Assembly: GCA_035260545.1 (NCBI GenBank)
Contig: DATFUZ010000037.1
Span: 1 to 60,582, forward strand
Length of the DNA stretch: 60,582 nt
Direction of reading: 5' to 3'
Origin: DATDDB01 sp035260545
Lineage (GTDB): Bacteria; Pseudomonadota; Gammaproteobacteria; Burkholderiales; Gallionellaceae
Shown: in pieces, positions 15,518-23,178 of the stretch
How positions within the stretch are numbered: the stretch's first letter is position 1
How the letters are laid out: each line of letters begins with the position of its first letter
Program-made: the position numbers and the translations under genes
The notes under the pieces: model-generated
Seen by the model: only the letters and a program-made list of their open reading frames with translations
The model's database searches: none
Told to the model about the DNA's origin: nothing

Positions 15518-17035
15518 TCAATGTTTAACCGCTTGGCTTTCTATTTGTTTAAGATCCGCGATCACCTCTGCCGCGGACTGCTCGAGGGCGGTTTTACCAC
15601 GCGCCTCATCTTCATCAAGCCAAGCGCGGACCTCATTCAGGAGCTGTCTCTTGGCTTCTCGTCGTTCCCGTTTGTCAATCTTAGATAGCGCGTCGTCAAC
15701 CTTAACGGAAAATATAGCAGGGTAATAATGTTCAAATTGGCTATTGCCGAAGCACGCGAATCTATCCGGCTGCCATGTGCTGTATTTTTCTTTTAGCGCA
15801 TTTATTGTCTTGGTTCCTGGTTCATCACCATCAACCCGGACCCAAGTCGAGTTCCGGTATGCCTCTTCGAGATGCGTGAATCTGACTAAGCGGTGAAAAT
15901 CGTTGAACGTGGGTTCGACCTCATCTATTCCGCCTGCCGCCAGCGTCCGTATTCTAGTAAGCTTTGGCGCAAACCACGGAATGAGATAATCGCGAATAAT
16001 TCGTTCGGCCGAAGACTCCTCGAGAAGTAGCCAGCCGTCCCATAGATCAAAGTCGGAAAACGAATATCCGAGATCGCGCAATAGTTGTAATCTGGCTTCA
16101 ACCGTCGGCTCCACCTCTGCAATAGCGGCTTCAGGGGGCATCGCAACTTGTTTATTTGTGACGCTGTGTAATTTACTATTATCCGCCGATGCGAGATGAC
16201 GGACCACTATGTTGGAATGGGTGGAGATAACGAACTGATTATGTTTCGAGCTTTCAATAATCAAGTCGAGCAGCGCTTTTAGGGCCTTGGGATGCAGGTC
16301 ATTTTCCGGCTCCTCTATAAGAAATATCTTGTTTCTGGACAGGGCCAAGTCAGCGAGCAGACCAACGATATTGGGAACGCCTTCGCCCATTTGGTCAATG
16401 AACAGTGGCTTGCGGTCAGGGAGGTAAATGCCCGGACGTTGTCCATTTGCAGACGGAACAGTCGATACGACGAAGCCAAGAATTTGCTTGCACGTGTTCC
16501 TATACTGTTCATGTCCCGGGAATTCAGGGTTAGAGAGCCTAGACAGCTTGGCGGCAAGGAACGACAGATCACTTTGGACACGTAGCGCGTTGTCGCTTCT
16601 AACGTCTTCCTGATAGGTGGCGGCCTTCCTTTTTGAAAGATATGGAACGACGAAGTGATCGGGCTCCATGTTCGAAAGCTGCTTCAGCGCGTGGCTACTT
16701 TGGCCGTGCTGAGAAAAGCCTGTAAATGCGAGACCGACTCCTCCCGCGCCGGACGGGACAGTCACTGTAATTGTCCCTGTCCCACTATGCTGGACTGCAA
16801 TTGGATCGCCCGGTTTGAGTTTCTCTACCTCGATAACGATTCTTGCCTCAGTGGCATTTATTCGCACTTCCGGTTGGGGACTTGGGCCGCCAACCTGGAT
16901 TAGGTGAATAGCCCGCAAAATAGACGTTTTCCCCGAATTATTTGGGCCTATCAGTACATTAATCTGATCAAGGTGGATAGCCCCCGAATCAACAAATGAT
17001 CGGAAATTTTGGAGTTGGAGTGATGCAATTTGCAT
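15518..17035 (-). CDS. OLD-family ATP-dependent endonuclease (AAA ATPase plus TOPRIM)
   Basis: The 505 aa protein begins with an ABC/SMC-type AAA domain: MQIASLQLQNFRSF, then Walker A GPNNSGKT (residues 30-37), a central GEGVPNIVGLLADL signature and Walker B IFLIEEPENDLHP, followed by the switch VISTHSNIVVRHL. The C-terminal half contains a TOPRIM-like region (WLLLEESSAERIIRDYL and STWVRVDGDEPG), giving the class 1 OLD layout. OLD proteins are nucleases, several of them anti-phage (P2 Old, GajA of Gabija). No UvrD-like GajB or reverse transcriptase is beside it, so this would be a stand-alone class 1 OLD. Start at 17035 ATG replaces a TTG at 17059. The gene is AT-richer than its neighbours. 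Confidence 0.88.
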   Translation of the reverse strand: MQIASLQLQNFRSFVDSGAIHLDQINVLIGPNNSGKTSILRAIHLIQVGGPSPQPEVRINATEARIVIEVEKLKPGDPIAVQHSGTGTITVTVPSGAGGVGLAFTGFSQHGQSSHALKQLSNMEPDHFVVPYLSKRKAATYQEDVRSDNALRVQSDLSFLAAKLSRLSNPEFPGHEQYRNTCKQILGFVVSTVPSANGQRPGIYLPDRKPLFIDQMGEGVPNIVGLLADLALSRNKIFLIEEPENDLHPKALKALLDLIIESSKHNQFVISTHSNIVVRHLASADNSKLHSVTNKQVAMPPEAAIAEVEPTVEARLQLLRDLGYSFSDFDLWDGWLLLEESSAERIIRDYLIPWFAPKLTRIRTLAAGGIDEVEPTFNDFHRLVRFTHLEEAYRNSTWVRVDGDEPGTKTINALKEKYSTWQPDRFACFGNSQFEHYYPAIFSVKVDDALSKIDKRERREAKRQLLNEVRAWLDEDEARGKTALEQSAAEVIADLKQIESQAVKH

Positions 17036-17330
17036 GACGTAATGACCATAACGTGGCAACTGGCACTTAGCCTAACGCATCGACCAACCTCAACGCAACA
17101 ACTGCAGCAAGGATAGGATGCTCGGAGGCACGAAGCGCATCGTCGCGTGACGCGTTTCCTCGAACGATGTGCCTCCTCCGTCGGTACATTCTACACCTGC
17201 TGCACTCCACCCGGCCCCCGAAATACGACCTTTTGTGCGACTCTATGTGTCTGAAATGGGCCCACTCCGACCCGCAGACGACCCGGCGCGGACGCCTGAG
17301 CCGCCGCCACGCGGGAGCGCACGGGTAGCG
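17036..17330. other. Intergenic region between OLD gene and rlhA
   Basis: About 300 bp between divergent genes with no coding support. It should contain the promoter of the OLD gene and the upstream part of the rlhA promoter. Confidence 0.4.
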
Positions 17331-17354
17331 GCGGCGCGGTATAATGCGCGCCGC
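17331..17354 (+). promoter_or_regulatory. TATAAT in a perfect 8-bp GC palindrome upstream of rlhA
   Basis: GCGGCGCG (17331-17338) and CGCGCCGC (17347-17354) are perfect complements enclosing TATAAT (17340-17345). It lies 24 bp before the ATG at 17378 and is probably its -10 region. Confidence 0.55.
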
Positions 17355-17377
17355 TATCCCGGTTTCATTCGCGCCCC

Positions 17378-19480
17378 ATGCCTGACCTGTCCGCATCTCT
17401 GGAATTGCTCGCCCCTGCAAAAACCGCTGCCATCGGCCGCGAGGCGATCATCCATGGCGCGGACGCCGTCTACATCGGCGGACCTTCCTTCGGCGCGCGC
17501 GACAAGGCGGCAAACGACCTGGCCGAGATCGCGGAGCTGGTGGCCTTCGCCCACAAATTCCGCGCGAAGATCTACGTCACCCTCAACACCATCCTGCACG
17601 ACGCCGAGCTTGAAGCGGCGCGCAAGCTGGCGCACGACTGCCATGAGGCGGGCGTCGATGCGCTGATCGTGCAGGACATGGGATTACTGGAACTCGACCT
17701 GCCGCCAATTGATCTCCACGCCTCCACCCAGTGTGACATTCGCACCCCGGCGAAGGCGCGCTTCCTCGCTGACGCCGGCTTTTCCCAGCTGGTGCTGGCG
17801 CGAGAGCTGACTCTGGACGAAATCGCCAAGGTGCGCGCCGCCGTGCCCGCCGACACGGTGATCGAGCACTTCATTCACGGCGCGCTGTGCGTCGCCTATT
17901 CCGGCCAGTGCTACATCAGCCATGCGCACACCGGGCGCAGCGCAAACCGGGGCGATTGCTCCCAGGCCTGCCGCCTGCCCTACACCCTTGAAGATGCGCA
18001 GGGCCGCGTGGTGGCCTTCGAGAAGCACCTGCTGTCGGTGAAGGACAACAACCAGAGCGACAATCTGCGCGCGCTGATCGCCGCAGGCGTGCGCAGCTTC
18101 AAGATCGAGGGGCGCTACAAGGAAGCGCCCTATGTAAAGAACATCACCGGCCACTACCGCCGCCTGCTGGACGGCATCCTGGAGGGCCGTTCTGACCTGC
18201 AGCATGCCTCTTCCGGAAAAACACGCCTCTTCTTCACCCCGGACCCGGACAAGACCTTCCACCGCGGCGCGACGGATTATTTCACCCACGGCCGCAAGGA
18301 AGACATCGGCGCCTTCGACACGCCCACCTTCGCCGGCACCGTGCTGGGCACGGTGAGCAGGATCGGCCCCGACTGGTTCGAGATCGAGACGGATGAGACG
18401 CTCGCCAATGGCGACGGCCTCAACTACCTGCACAAGCGCGAGACGCATGGTATACGCGCGAATATCGTACAAAGAGTAGACCCGGCAATGGGCGCGGCTA
18501 AGAGCCGTGGCGAGCGCCTTGAGCGCAAGGCGCACGGAACGCAGCGACCAAGACATACCATGCCGGCAGACGACGGAGCGGATGCCGTGCAACGCAGCCA
18601 TCAAGACGCGCAGCAGGCTATTCGGGGTGGCCTGTGGCGGGTGTGGCCGAACGAAAAGATGCATGAGCTGAAAGGCCTGCGCGTTGGACTGGAGATCAGC
18701 CGCAACAGCGACCATGCCTGGGAGCAGGCGCTCAACAAGAAATCCGCCGAGCGCAAGATTCCCCTGCGGGCGCGCTTCGCCGAAACCGAGCGGGGTTACG
18801 CCCTCACCCTCACCGACGCGGACGGTTTCAGTGCAGAGGCGGAAGCCGCCTTCGACAAGCAGCCCGCGCAGCAACCCGAGCAGGCCGAGTCCGCCCTGCG
18901 CGAACAGATCGCGCGCCTGGGCAATACCGATTTCGAACTGGACGCGCTGGGCGTGCAATGGACCCAGCCGTGGTTCCTGCCCAGTTCCCTGCTGAATAGA
19001 CTTCGGCGCGACGCGGTGGAAAGGCTGGAGGCCGCGCGCGTCGCGGGCTATGCGCGCATCCCGCGCAAGGCTGAGACCAGCCCGCCGCCGGTGTACCCCG
19101 AGGAATCGCTTTCCTACCTGGCCAACGTCTACAACAGCGCGGCCCAGGCCTTCTACACCCGCCACGGCGTGAAGCTGATCGCCGCCGCCTACGAGGCGCA
19201 CGAGCAAGCGGGCGAAGTGTCGCTGATGATCACCCGCCACTGCATCCGCTATTCATTGAGCCTCTGCCCCAAGCAGGCCAAGGGCGTGACCGGGGTGCAG
19301 GGCCAGGTGCGCGCCGAGCCGATGACGCTGGTCAACGGCAGCGAGAAGCTGCGGCTGGAATTCGACTGCAAGAAGTGCGAAATGCACGTGATGGGCAAGA
19401 TGAAGAAGCACATCCTGAAAAGCCCGCCGCCCAGCGTCGCGCCCCTCACCTTCCACAAGAACCGGCCCGAGGCGCGCTAA
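17378..19480 (+). CDS. rlhA: U32 family peptidase-like 23S rRNA C2501 hydroxylase, with in-frame insertion
   Basis: The 700 aa protein matches RlhA (YdcP): N-terminal SLELLAPAKTAAIGREAIIHGADAVYIGGPSFGAR, the U32 signature EHFIHGALCVAYSGQC starting at Glu163, SANRGDCSQACRLPY, and the C-terminal CPKQAKGVTG...CKKCEMHVMGK cysteines for the iron-sulfur cluster. E. coli RlhA, which hydroxylates C2501 of 23S rRNA using prephenate-derived hydroxyl groups, is about 650 aa. The surplus is an insertion of about 50 residues (roughly 368-417) between NIVQRV and GLWRVWPNE that is palindrome-rich in DNA. The frame is preserved, so the protein may still work. Starts at 17378 with a TATAAT box 33 bp upstream. 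Confidence 0.9.
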   Translation: MPDLSASLELLAPAKTAAIGREAIIHGADAVYIGGPSFGARDKAANDLAEIAELVAFAHKFRAKIYVTLNTILHDAELEAARKLAHDCHEAGVDALIVQDMGLLELDLPPIDLHASTQCDIRTPAKARFLADAGFSQLVLARELTLDEIAKVRAAVPADTVIEHFIHGALCVAYSGQCYISHAHTGRSANRGDCSQACRLPYTLEDAQGRVVAFEKHLLSVKDNNQSDNLRALIAAGVRSFKIEGRYKEAPYVKNITGHYRRLLDGILEGRSDLQHASSGKTRLFFTPDPDKTFHRGATDYFTHGRKEDIGAFDTPTFAGTVLGTVSRIGPDWFEIETDETLANGDGLNYLHKRETHGIRANIVQRVDPAMGAAKSRGERLERKAHGTQRPRHTMPADDGADAVQRSHQDAQQAIRGGLWRVWPNEKMHELKGLRVGLEISRNSDHAWEQALNKKSAERKIPLRARFAETERGYALTLTDADGFSAEAEAAFDKQPAQQPEQAESALREQIARLGNTDFELDALGVQWTQPWFLPSSLLNRLRRDAVERLEAARVAGYARIPRKAETSPPPVYPEESLSYLANVYNSAAQAFYTRHGVKLIAAAYEAHEQAGEVSLMITRHCIRYSLSLCPKQAKGVTGVQGQVRAEPMTLVNGSEKLRLEFDCKKCEMHVMGKMKKHILKSPPPSVAPLTFHKNRPEAR
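18480..18630. repeat. In-frame palindrome-containing insertion within rlhA
   Basis: About 150 bp (50 codons) with no counterpart in RlhA homologues. It contains the stem GCGCCTT-GAGCGC-AAGGCGC near 18512-18531 and short inverted blocks GCATGGTAT (in rlhA just upstream) and ATACCATGC at 18554. The frame remains open. This is the behaviour of palindromic elements such as Rickettsia RPEs that insert inside genes without breaking them. Confidence 0.6.
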
Positions 19481-19491
19481 CCGGCCACATC

Positions 19492-19986
19492 ATGAGCACG
19501 CTGTTCGCCCAGCCCGCCGTGCCCCTGGAAGCCTGCGCCCTCTCCGCGCCGCCAACACCGCAGCAGGCGCAAGCCGTGGCGGAAATGCTGGCCGCCTCCG
19601 AGCCGTGGGCGACGCTGAAATTCCCGGCGGCGGCGCTTGCGCACTACCTGACGCGAGACGACCCCGCCCTGCGCCGCTATGTGATCTCCGTCGAGGGCGA
19701 GGTCGCGGGCATCATCTGCGTGCGCCATCCCTGGCTGCGCGGCCCCTATATCGAACTGCTCGGCCTCTCGCCGCACCTGCGCGGCAAGGGCATAGGCCGG
19801 CAGGTGATGAACTGGGCGGAATCGGAAGCGCGGCAAGGGGCGAAAAACCTCTGGGTCGTCGCTTCCGCATTCAACCACCGCGCCTTGGCCTTCTATGGAA
19901 GCCTGGGCTTTCACCCCATCGCGACACTTCCCGACCTGGTCAGCCCGGGACAAGACGAAATCCTGTTGCGCAAGCCGCTGGCGTGA
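19492..19986 (+). CDS. GNAT family N-acetyltransferase
   Basis: The 164 aa protein shows the acetyl-CoA binding motif of the GNAT fold: IELLGLSPHLRGKGIGRQVMNWAE (R/Q-x-x-G-x-G/A as RGKGIG) and the later FNHRALAFYGSLGFHPIATLPD with the typical A-x-x-F-Y-x-x-x-G-F signature. The substrate is unknown. It starts 12 bp after rlhA and is probably co-transcribed with it. A Rho-independent hairpin at 20201-20226 may end this transcript. Confidence 0.88.
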   Translation: MSTLFAQPAVPLEACALSAPPTPQQAQAVAEMLAASEPWATLKFPAAALAHYLTRDDPALRRYVISVEGEVAGIICVRHPWLRGPYIELLGLSPHLRGKGIGRQVMNWAESEARQGAKNLWVVASAFNHRALAFYGSLGFHPIATLPDLVSPGQDEILLRKPLA

Positions 19987-20200
19987 AAGCGCCTGCCTGG
20001 GGCTTGACCGGCGCCGGGGTATTTTCCTTTCTGTTGTAACGGACATAAGACCATAATCTAAGTGCGCTCTTTTCCGACAAATTTGGTCAGGGATTGCCTT
20101 ACGCGATGTCACTTATTGCATATCCACCCCCTAAAGCCTACCGTTCTGCTCTGGTGTTTCCCGAGGTCCTGGCGGCCTGTTTGTCGGGGAGACCATCATG

Positions 20201-20226
20201 GCTGCGCGCAACAGGCGCAGCTTTTT
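20201..20226 (+). terminator. Rho-independent terminator upstream of microprotein 1
   Basis: Stem GCTGCGC (20201-20207) / GCGCAGC (20215-20221) followed by five T residues (20222-20226). It could end the rlhA-GNAT transcript or act as a leader attenuator for the microprotein gene that starts 57 bp later. Confidence 0.65.
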
Positions 20227-20282
20227 CGGTCATCGCAATGCGCGATGGAACACGTAACTGCTGGGTCAGAGGAGAAAAAAAC

Positions 20283-20417
20283 ATGGCACATGAGAGTCTT
20301 ATTCAATCGCTCGTATCTACATCCTACGGCGCAATGGCCTTATATCTGGGGCTGGGCGTGCTGATCCTGCTGGCGGGCTCGGTGGCTGACGCCATCGTGG
20401 GACCCCGCAAGGCTTGA
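20283..20417 (+). CDS. Membrane microprotein 1 (44 aa)
   Basis: A 44 aa protein, AHESLIQSLVSTSYGAMALYL then GLGVLILLAGSVADAIVGPRKA: a single transmembrane helix with a short N-terminal tail and the conserved ending D-x-x-I/V-G-P-R. ATG at 20283 has GGAG about nine bases upstream. It is homologous to the 41 aa product at 20864-20989 (shared STSYG, YLG-G-LI and IVGPR). No known family. A hairpin follows the stop. The duplicated architecture and conserved residues argue that it is translated; likely an inner-membrane regulator or small subunit of a larger complex, partner unknown. Confidence 0.75.
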   Translation: MAHESLIQSLVSTSYGAMALYLGLGVLILLAGSVADAIVGPRKA

Positions 20418-20427
20418 TAATGCCATG

Positions 20428-20450
20428 CTGCGGCGCCTCCCGCGCCGCAG
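20428..20450 (+). terminator. Hairpin after microprotein 1
   Basis: CTGCGGCGC (20428-20436) / GCGCCGCAG (20442-20450), 9-bp perfect stem, five-base loop, no T tract. It matches the hairpin after microprotein 2 (21001-21021), including the preceding CATG. Confidence 0.55.
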
Positions 20451-20863
20451 CGTCACCCGCCCGGGCGCTCAGCCCGTCGCAGTCGGATTCCCCTTTCGCA
20501 GCCCGCCCCGCCCGAACACAAAATCACCCACGCGCATTGCCGCTCCGCCATGGCGCGTCGCGACTTCCCGGCTTTTCGGCAAGGCGTTTACGCGCGCGAT
20601 GCCCGAGTGATTCACATAACCACGTTATGGTTATTAATACTTTCCCCCATACTCTTTGTGGGTACTCTCTGATTGCCAGCAGGGCCGTAACGCCATAATT
20701 TGCACATAGTGATGAAAGCCCTCATATCGGGGCCGAACGCGCCGGGCGGATGATCCCGGAGTGACGCACTCAGGAGGCAGACATCACCGGCGCGCCGCTA
20801 ATGCGTGTCCCACAGGTATCGCCCGCGGCGATGGCAGGCTAATTCTCAACGAAGGAGAAAGAA
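20451..20863. other. Intergenic leader of microprotein 2
   Basis: About 410 bp without a gene. It contains a small inverted repeat ATAACCA-CGT-TATGGTTAT near 20619-20637 and an AT-rich stretch (20630-20700) suited to a promoter. Confidence 0.45.
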
Positions 20864-20989
20864 ATGCTGGAAACTATTCTGTCTACATCTTATGGTGGAA
20901 TTGCATTCTATCTGGGCACCGGGGTCGCCGTGCTGATCATCGGCTGGCTGCTCGATTCCGTCATTGGGCCCCGCCACAGCGCGCACTAA
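20864..20989 (+). CDS. Membrane microprotein 2 (41 aa), paralogue of microprotein 1
   Basis: Too short for standard gene callers: ATG at 20864 follows the strong site GAAGGAGAAAGAA, and the 41 codons end at TAA 20987-20989. The product begins MLETILSTSYGG and continues IAFYLGTGVAVLIIGWLLD then SVIGPRHSAH. It aligns with microprotein 1: both have STSYG, YLG and I/V-GPR at matching spacing with a single helix between. A homologous hairpin (21001-21021) follows. Function unknown; the pattern suggests two small inner-membrane proteins of one family, perhaps accessory subunits of respiratory or transport complexes. Confidence 0.75.
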   Translation: MLETILSTSYGGIAFYLGTGVAVLIIGWLLDSVIGPRHSAH

Positions 20990-21000
20990 GCTCAGCATGC

Positions 21001-21021
21001 TGCGGCGCATTCCACGCCGCA
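21001..21021 (+). terminator. Hairpin after microprotein 2
   Basis: TGCGGCG (21001-21007) / CGCCGCA (21015-21021), followed by AACCGCTGTTTTCTC with a T run. Similar in sequence to the hairpin at 20428-20450. Confidence 0.6.
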
Positions 21022-21106
21022 ACCGCTGTTTTCTCATTGCTACTCTTCTCCCGGGCGGGGCGTACATCCGCTGAAATGCACGCCCCGCGGCCCGGTCCAA
21101 GCAGCC

Positions 21107-21571
21107 CTATTGCTGCTTTTTGCGCGTCAGCGCGACCACGATCGCCACCACCACGATCAGCGCCGCGAGCAGCCACATCCAGTATTGTTCCAGGAAGCCG
21201 GGCTGGGGCGCGGGCGGAGGCGGCGGCGCAGCAGGGGCCGGCGCCGGCGCGGACGCTGGTGCGGGTGCCGCCACGGGCGCGGGCGGCGGCGCAGGCTGTT
21301 CCACCGGCGGCGGCGCGGCCTTCACCACCTTGTGCCGGCGATGCTTGCGCACCACATGGCGGTGCACCGGCTTTTCGGGCGGCGCTTCCGCGACGGGCGC
21401 GGGCGGCGGCGCTTCAGCGGGTGCAGACGCCGGTGCAGGCGCGGGCGCAGGCTGCACGGCCGCAGGCGGCGGCGCGGGCTGTTCCTTGGGCTTTTCGCTC
21501 GCGCAGCCGGAAACGACCAGCGCGGAAACGAGCAGGAGTGCGAAGAGTGCGGCTTTGAACGTGCGTGTCAT
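21107..21571 (-). CDS. Pro/Ala-rich lipoprotein with C-terminal transmembrane helix
   Basis: The 154 aa protein has a lipoprotein signal (TFKAALFALLLVSALVVSGC, lipobox VSGC), a long low-complexity Pro/Ala linker interrupted by a basic patch (VHRHVVRKHRRHKVVK, residues about 68-83), and a C-terminal helix MWLLAALIVVVAIVVALT followed by RKKQQ. It would be anchored by lipid at one end and by a helix at the other, spanning the periplasm like a tether. No family recognised; the repeat-like composition is also consistent with a recently evolved linker protein. Confidence 0.75.
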   Translation of the reverse strand: MTRTFKAALFALLLVSALVVSGCASEKPKEQPAPPPAAVQPAPAPAPASAPAEAPPPAPVAEAPPEKPVHRHVVRKHRRHKVVKAAPPPVEQPAPPPAPVAAPAPASAPAPAPAAPPPPPAPQPGFLEQYWMWLLAALIVVVAIVVALTRKKQQ

Positions 21572-21652
21572 GCGGTCCTCCTGTAGGGGGTTGCTGGAAA
21601 CTGCGGGTCGGCAACGGGCGGCGCCCTGCCTTCCCGGCCGGCTGCGGTGCTG

Positions 21653-22213
21653 CTACTGCGGTGAATTTACTTCTGCCCAGCGGGCAAACTTTTCCATGAA
21701 CCGCAGCAGAAAGCTGCGGGTATTTTCGTTGACCAGCCTGTCCGAATCGTCGAACAGGGCGGACGCGCCGCCTATGTAGGCCTCCGGCTGCTGCATTGCG
21801 GGCATGTCGAGAAACACCAGGGCCTGGCGCAGGTGGTGGTTGGCGCCGAAACCCCCGACGGCGCCGGGCGATACCGTCACAATGGCCGCCGGCTTGCCGC
21901 TCCACACGCTCTTGCCGTAGGGGCGGGAACCGACGTCTATCGCATTCTTCAGCGCACCGGGGATGGAGCGGTTGTACTCAGGGGTGACGAACAGAACCGC
22001 ATCCATAGGGTTCATCCGCTCGCGGAACGACGTCCATTGCGGCGGCGGGCCGGCATCGTCTTCGTCCTGGTTGTACAGCGGCAAGCTGCCGATCTCGACC
22101 ATCTCGCAACTGAGCGCAGGCGGCGCCAGGGCCATCAGCGCCAGGGCCATCTTGCGGTTGAGCGACTGCTTGCGCAGGCTTCCAACGATCACTGCAATCT
22201 TTCTGGCTGCCAT
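21653..22213 (-). CDS. NADPH-dependent FMN reductase family protein
   Basis: The 186 aa flavodoxin-fold protein has the FMN phosphate-binding loop GSLRKQSLNRKM (residues about 11-22) and the family signature PEYNRSIPGALKNAIDVGSRP, as in chromate reductase/azoreductase-like NADPH:FMN reductases. It likely transfers electrons from NAD(P)H to quinones or xenobiotics. Start at 22213 is supported by GGGAGGA upstream and replaces a longer frame from 22291. Located 80 bp after the Pro/Ala-rich lipoprotein gene on the same strand, but not obviously linked to it. Confidence 0.92.
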   Translation of the reverse strand: MAARKIAVIVGSLRKQSLNRKMALALMALAPPALSCEMVEIGSLPLYNQDEDDAGPPPQWTSFRERMNPMDAVLFVTPEYNRSIPGALKNAIDVGSRPYGKSVWSGKPAAIVTVSPGAVGGFGANHHLRQALVFLDMPAMQQPEAYIGGASALFDDSDRLVNENTRSFLLRFMEKFARWAEVNSPQ

Positions 22214-22363
22214 GATTCCTCCCTGTGCGCGTGATAAAGGGCGAAAACTCCGCACATCCTGCGGCGTGCGGCGGATCTTGCCGTGGTCCACGCCGGGTTT
22301 GCGCCGGCAACCGGATTATCACGCCATCGTGGTGCGCCGACAAGCGCGCAACGGCCCGCCAGC

Positions 22364-22391
22364 AAAAAAGCCACCCGCAGGGGTGGCTTTT
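22364..22391 (-). terminator. Bidirectional-looking terminator after the cytochrome c gene
   Basis: Stem AAAAGCCACCC (22366-22376) / GGGTGGCTTTT (22381-22391), four-base loop, A run on one side and T run on the other. It ends the minus-strand cytochrome transcript (22427). Confidence 0.8.
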
Positions 22392-22426
22392 CCGGGGCTT
22401 GCCCCAAACGGAGGGCGGGATTTGGC

Positions 22427-22750
22427 TTATTTCTTCGCCAGGCCGACGATGAATTTCGCCATGGTCGCCACTTCCGCGTCATTCGCGCCCAGGCCGCGGG
22501 GCGGCATCACGCCGTAGTTCCAGCCGAAAGAACCGCCGCTCTTGATGTGCTTGGTGATCGTGGCAACCGCATTCTTCTTGCCTTTGTATTTCCTGGAAAC
22601 GTCCATGAAAGCAGGGCCGACCACGCGCTGGCCCACGGCGTGGCAGGCGGCGCAATTCTTCTGGCCGGCGGGCGGCAGATCGACGGCGAGGGCGGCACCG
22701 GAGGCCGCGAGGCCGGCCGTTGCCATGAGGCTTACGATGATGGATTTCAT
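22427..22750 (-). CDS. Class I monoheme cytochrome c
   Basis: The 107 aa protein has a signal peptide (about residues 1-22), one heme-binding CAACH (Cys33, Cys36, His37) and the axial Met in GVMPPRG (Met82), i.e. a short class I cytochrome c of the c551/c552 type. It would sit in the periplasm and carry electrons between dehydrogenases or the bc complex and oxidases. It is about 65% identical by eye to 30527-30847, with both flanking the cyo operon. Start at 22750; an upstream hairpin with T run (22788-22827) may attenuate its transcription. Confidence 0.93.
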   Translation of the reverse strand: MKSIIVSLMATAGLAASGAALAVDLPPAGQKNCAACHAVGQRVVGPAFMDVSRKYKGKKNAVATITKHIKSGGSFGWNYGVMPPRGLGANDAEVATMAKFIVGLAKK

Positions 22751-22787
22751 TCTTTGAGTCCTGGTCCTGGTTATGGTTATGCCGAAT

Positions 22788-22827
22788 AAAAAAAAGCCGG
22801 CGGCAGTTGAGTGCGACCGCCGCCGGC
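22788..22827 (-). terminator. Minus-strand terminator just upstream of the cytochrome c start
   Basis: GCCGGCGGC (22796-22804) / GCCGCCGGC (22819-22827) is a 9-bp perfect stem with a 14-base loop; on the minus strand it is followed by eight T (22795-22788). It lies 38 bp ahead of the cytochrome ATG (22750), so it could attenuate that gene or end a small RNA transcribed from upstream. Confidence 0.7.
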
Positions 22828-23178
22828 ATCGCGTATGCACCGGCCGGTTGGGAGGGGCCATTCGGTGCAAGTTGCCCGGCACACCTTGCGGGGTGCGCCG
22901 CTGCGATATAAGCATATTAGAATTTACTTATTCGTCTGTCAAGCGCCGGACGGAAAATGCAAACTGTTGTTCTTGACGCCGCCAGGGATTACCATATCCA
23001 TCCGGCGCTCGCTTTTGCCGGAACGCGCGGGAGCCGAGGCGCCGCATCGGGCGCCCTGGCACCGGCACGAAATATTCTTGTCGCGACGCGGGAACGATTT
23101 GCCGGCGCACATACCCCACTCTTGAGTTGGCGCCAAAGAAAACAGATCGGTGATCCCCACACAGCCAAGGAGAGTGCA
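22828..23178. other. Intergenic region between cytochrome c and PAS genes
   Basis: About 350 bp with no supported gene. It should contain divergent promoters; positions 22905-22930 are AT-rich. Confidence 0.4.

Noticed and set aside
15518..17035. Complete Gabija or PARIS system
   Set aside because: No GajB-like helicase or other partner lies beside the OLD gene.
18480..18630. Intein or group I/II intron in rlhA
   Set aside because: The insert is only about 150 bp, keeps the frame and has no splicing motifs.
21110..21586. Plus-strand frames opposite the Pro/Ala-rich lipoprotein
   Set aside because: Low-complexity antisense products of a GC-rich gene.
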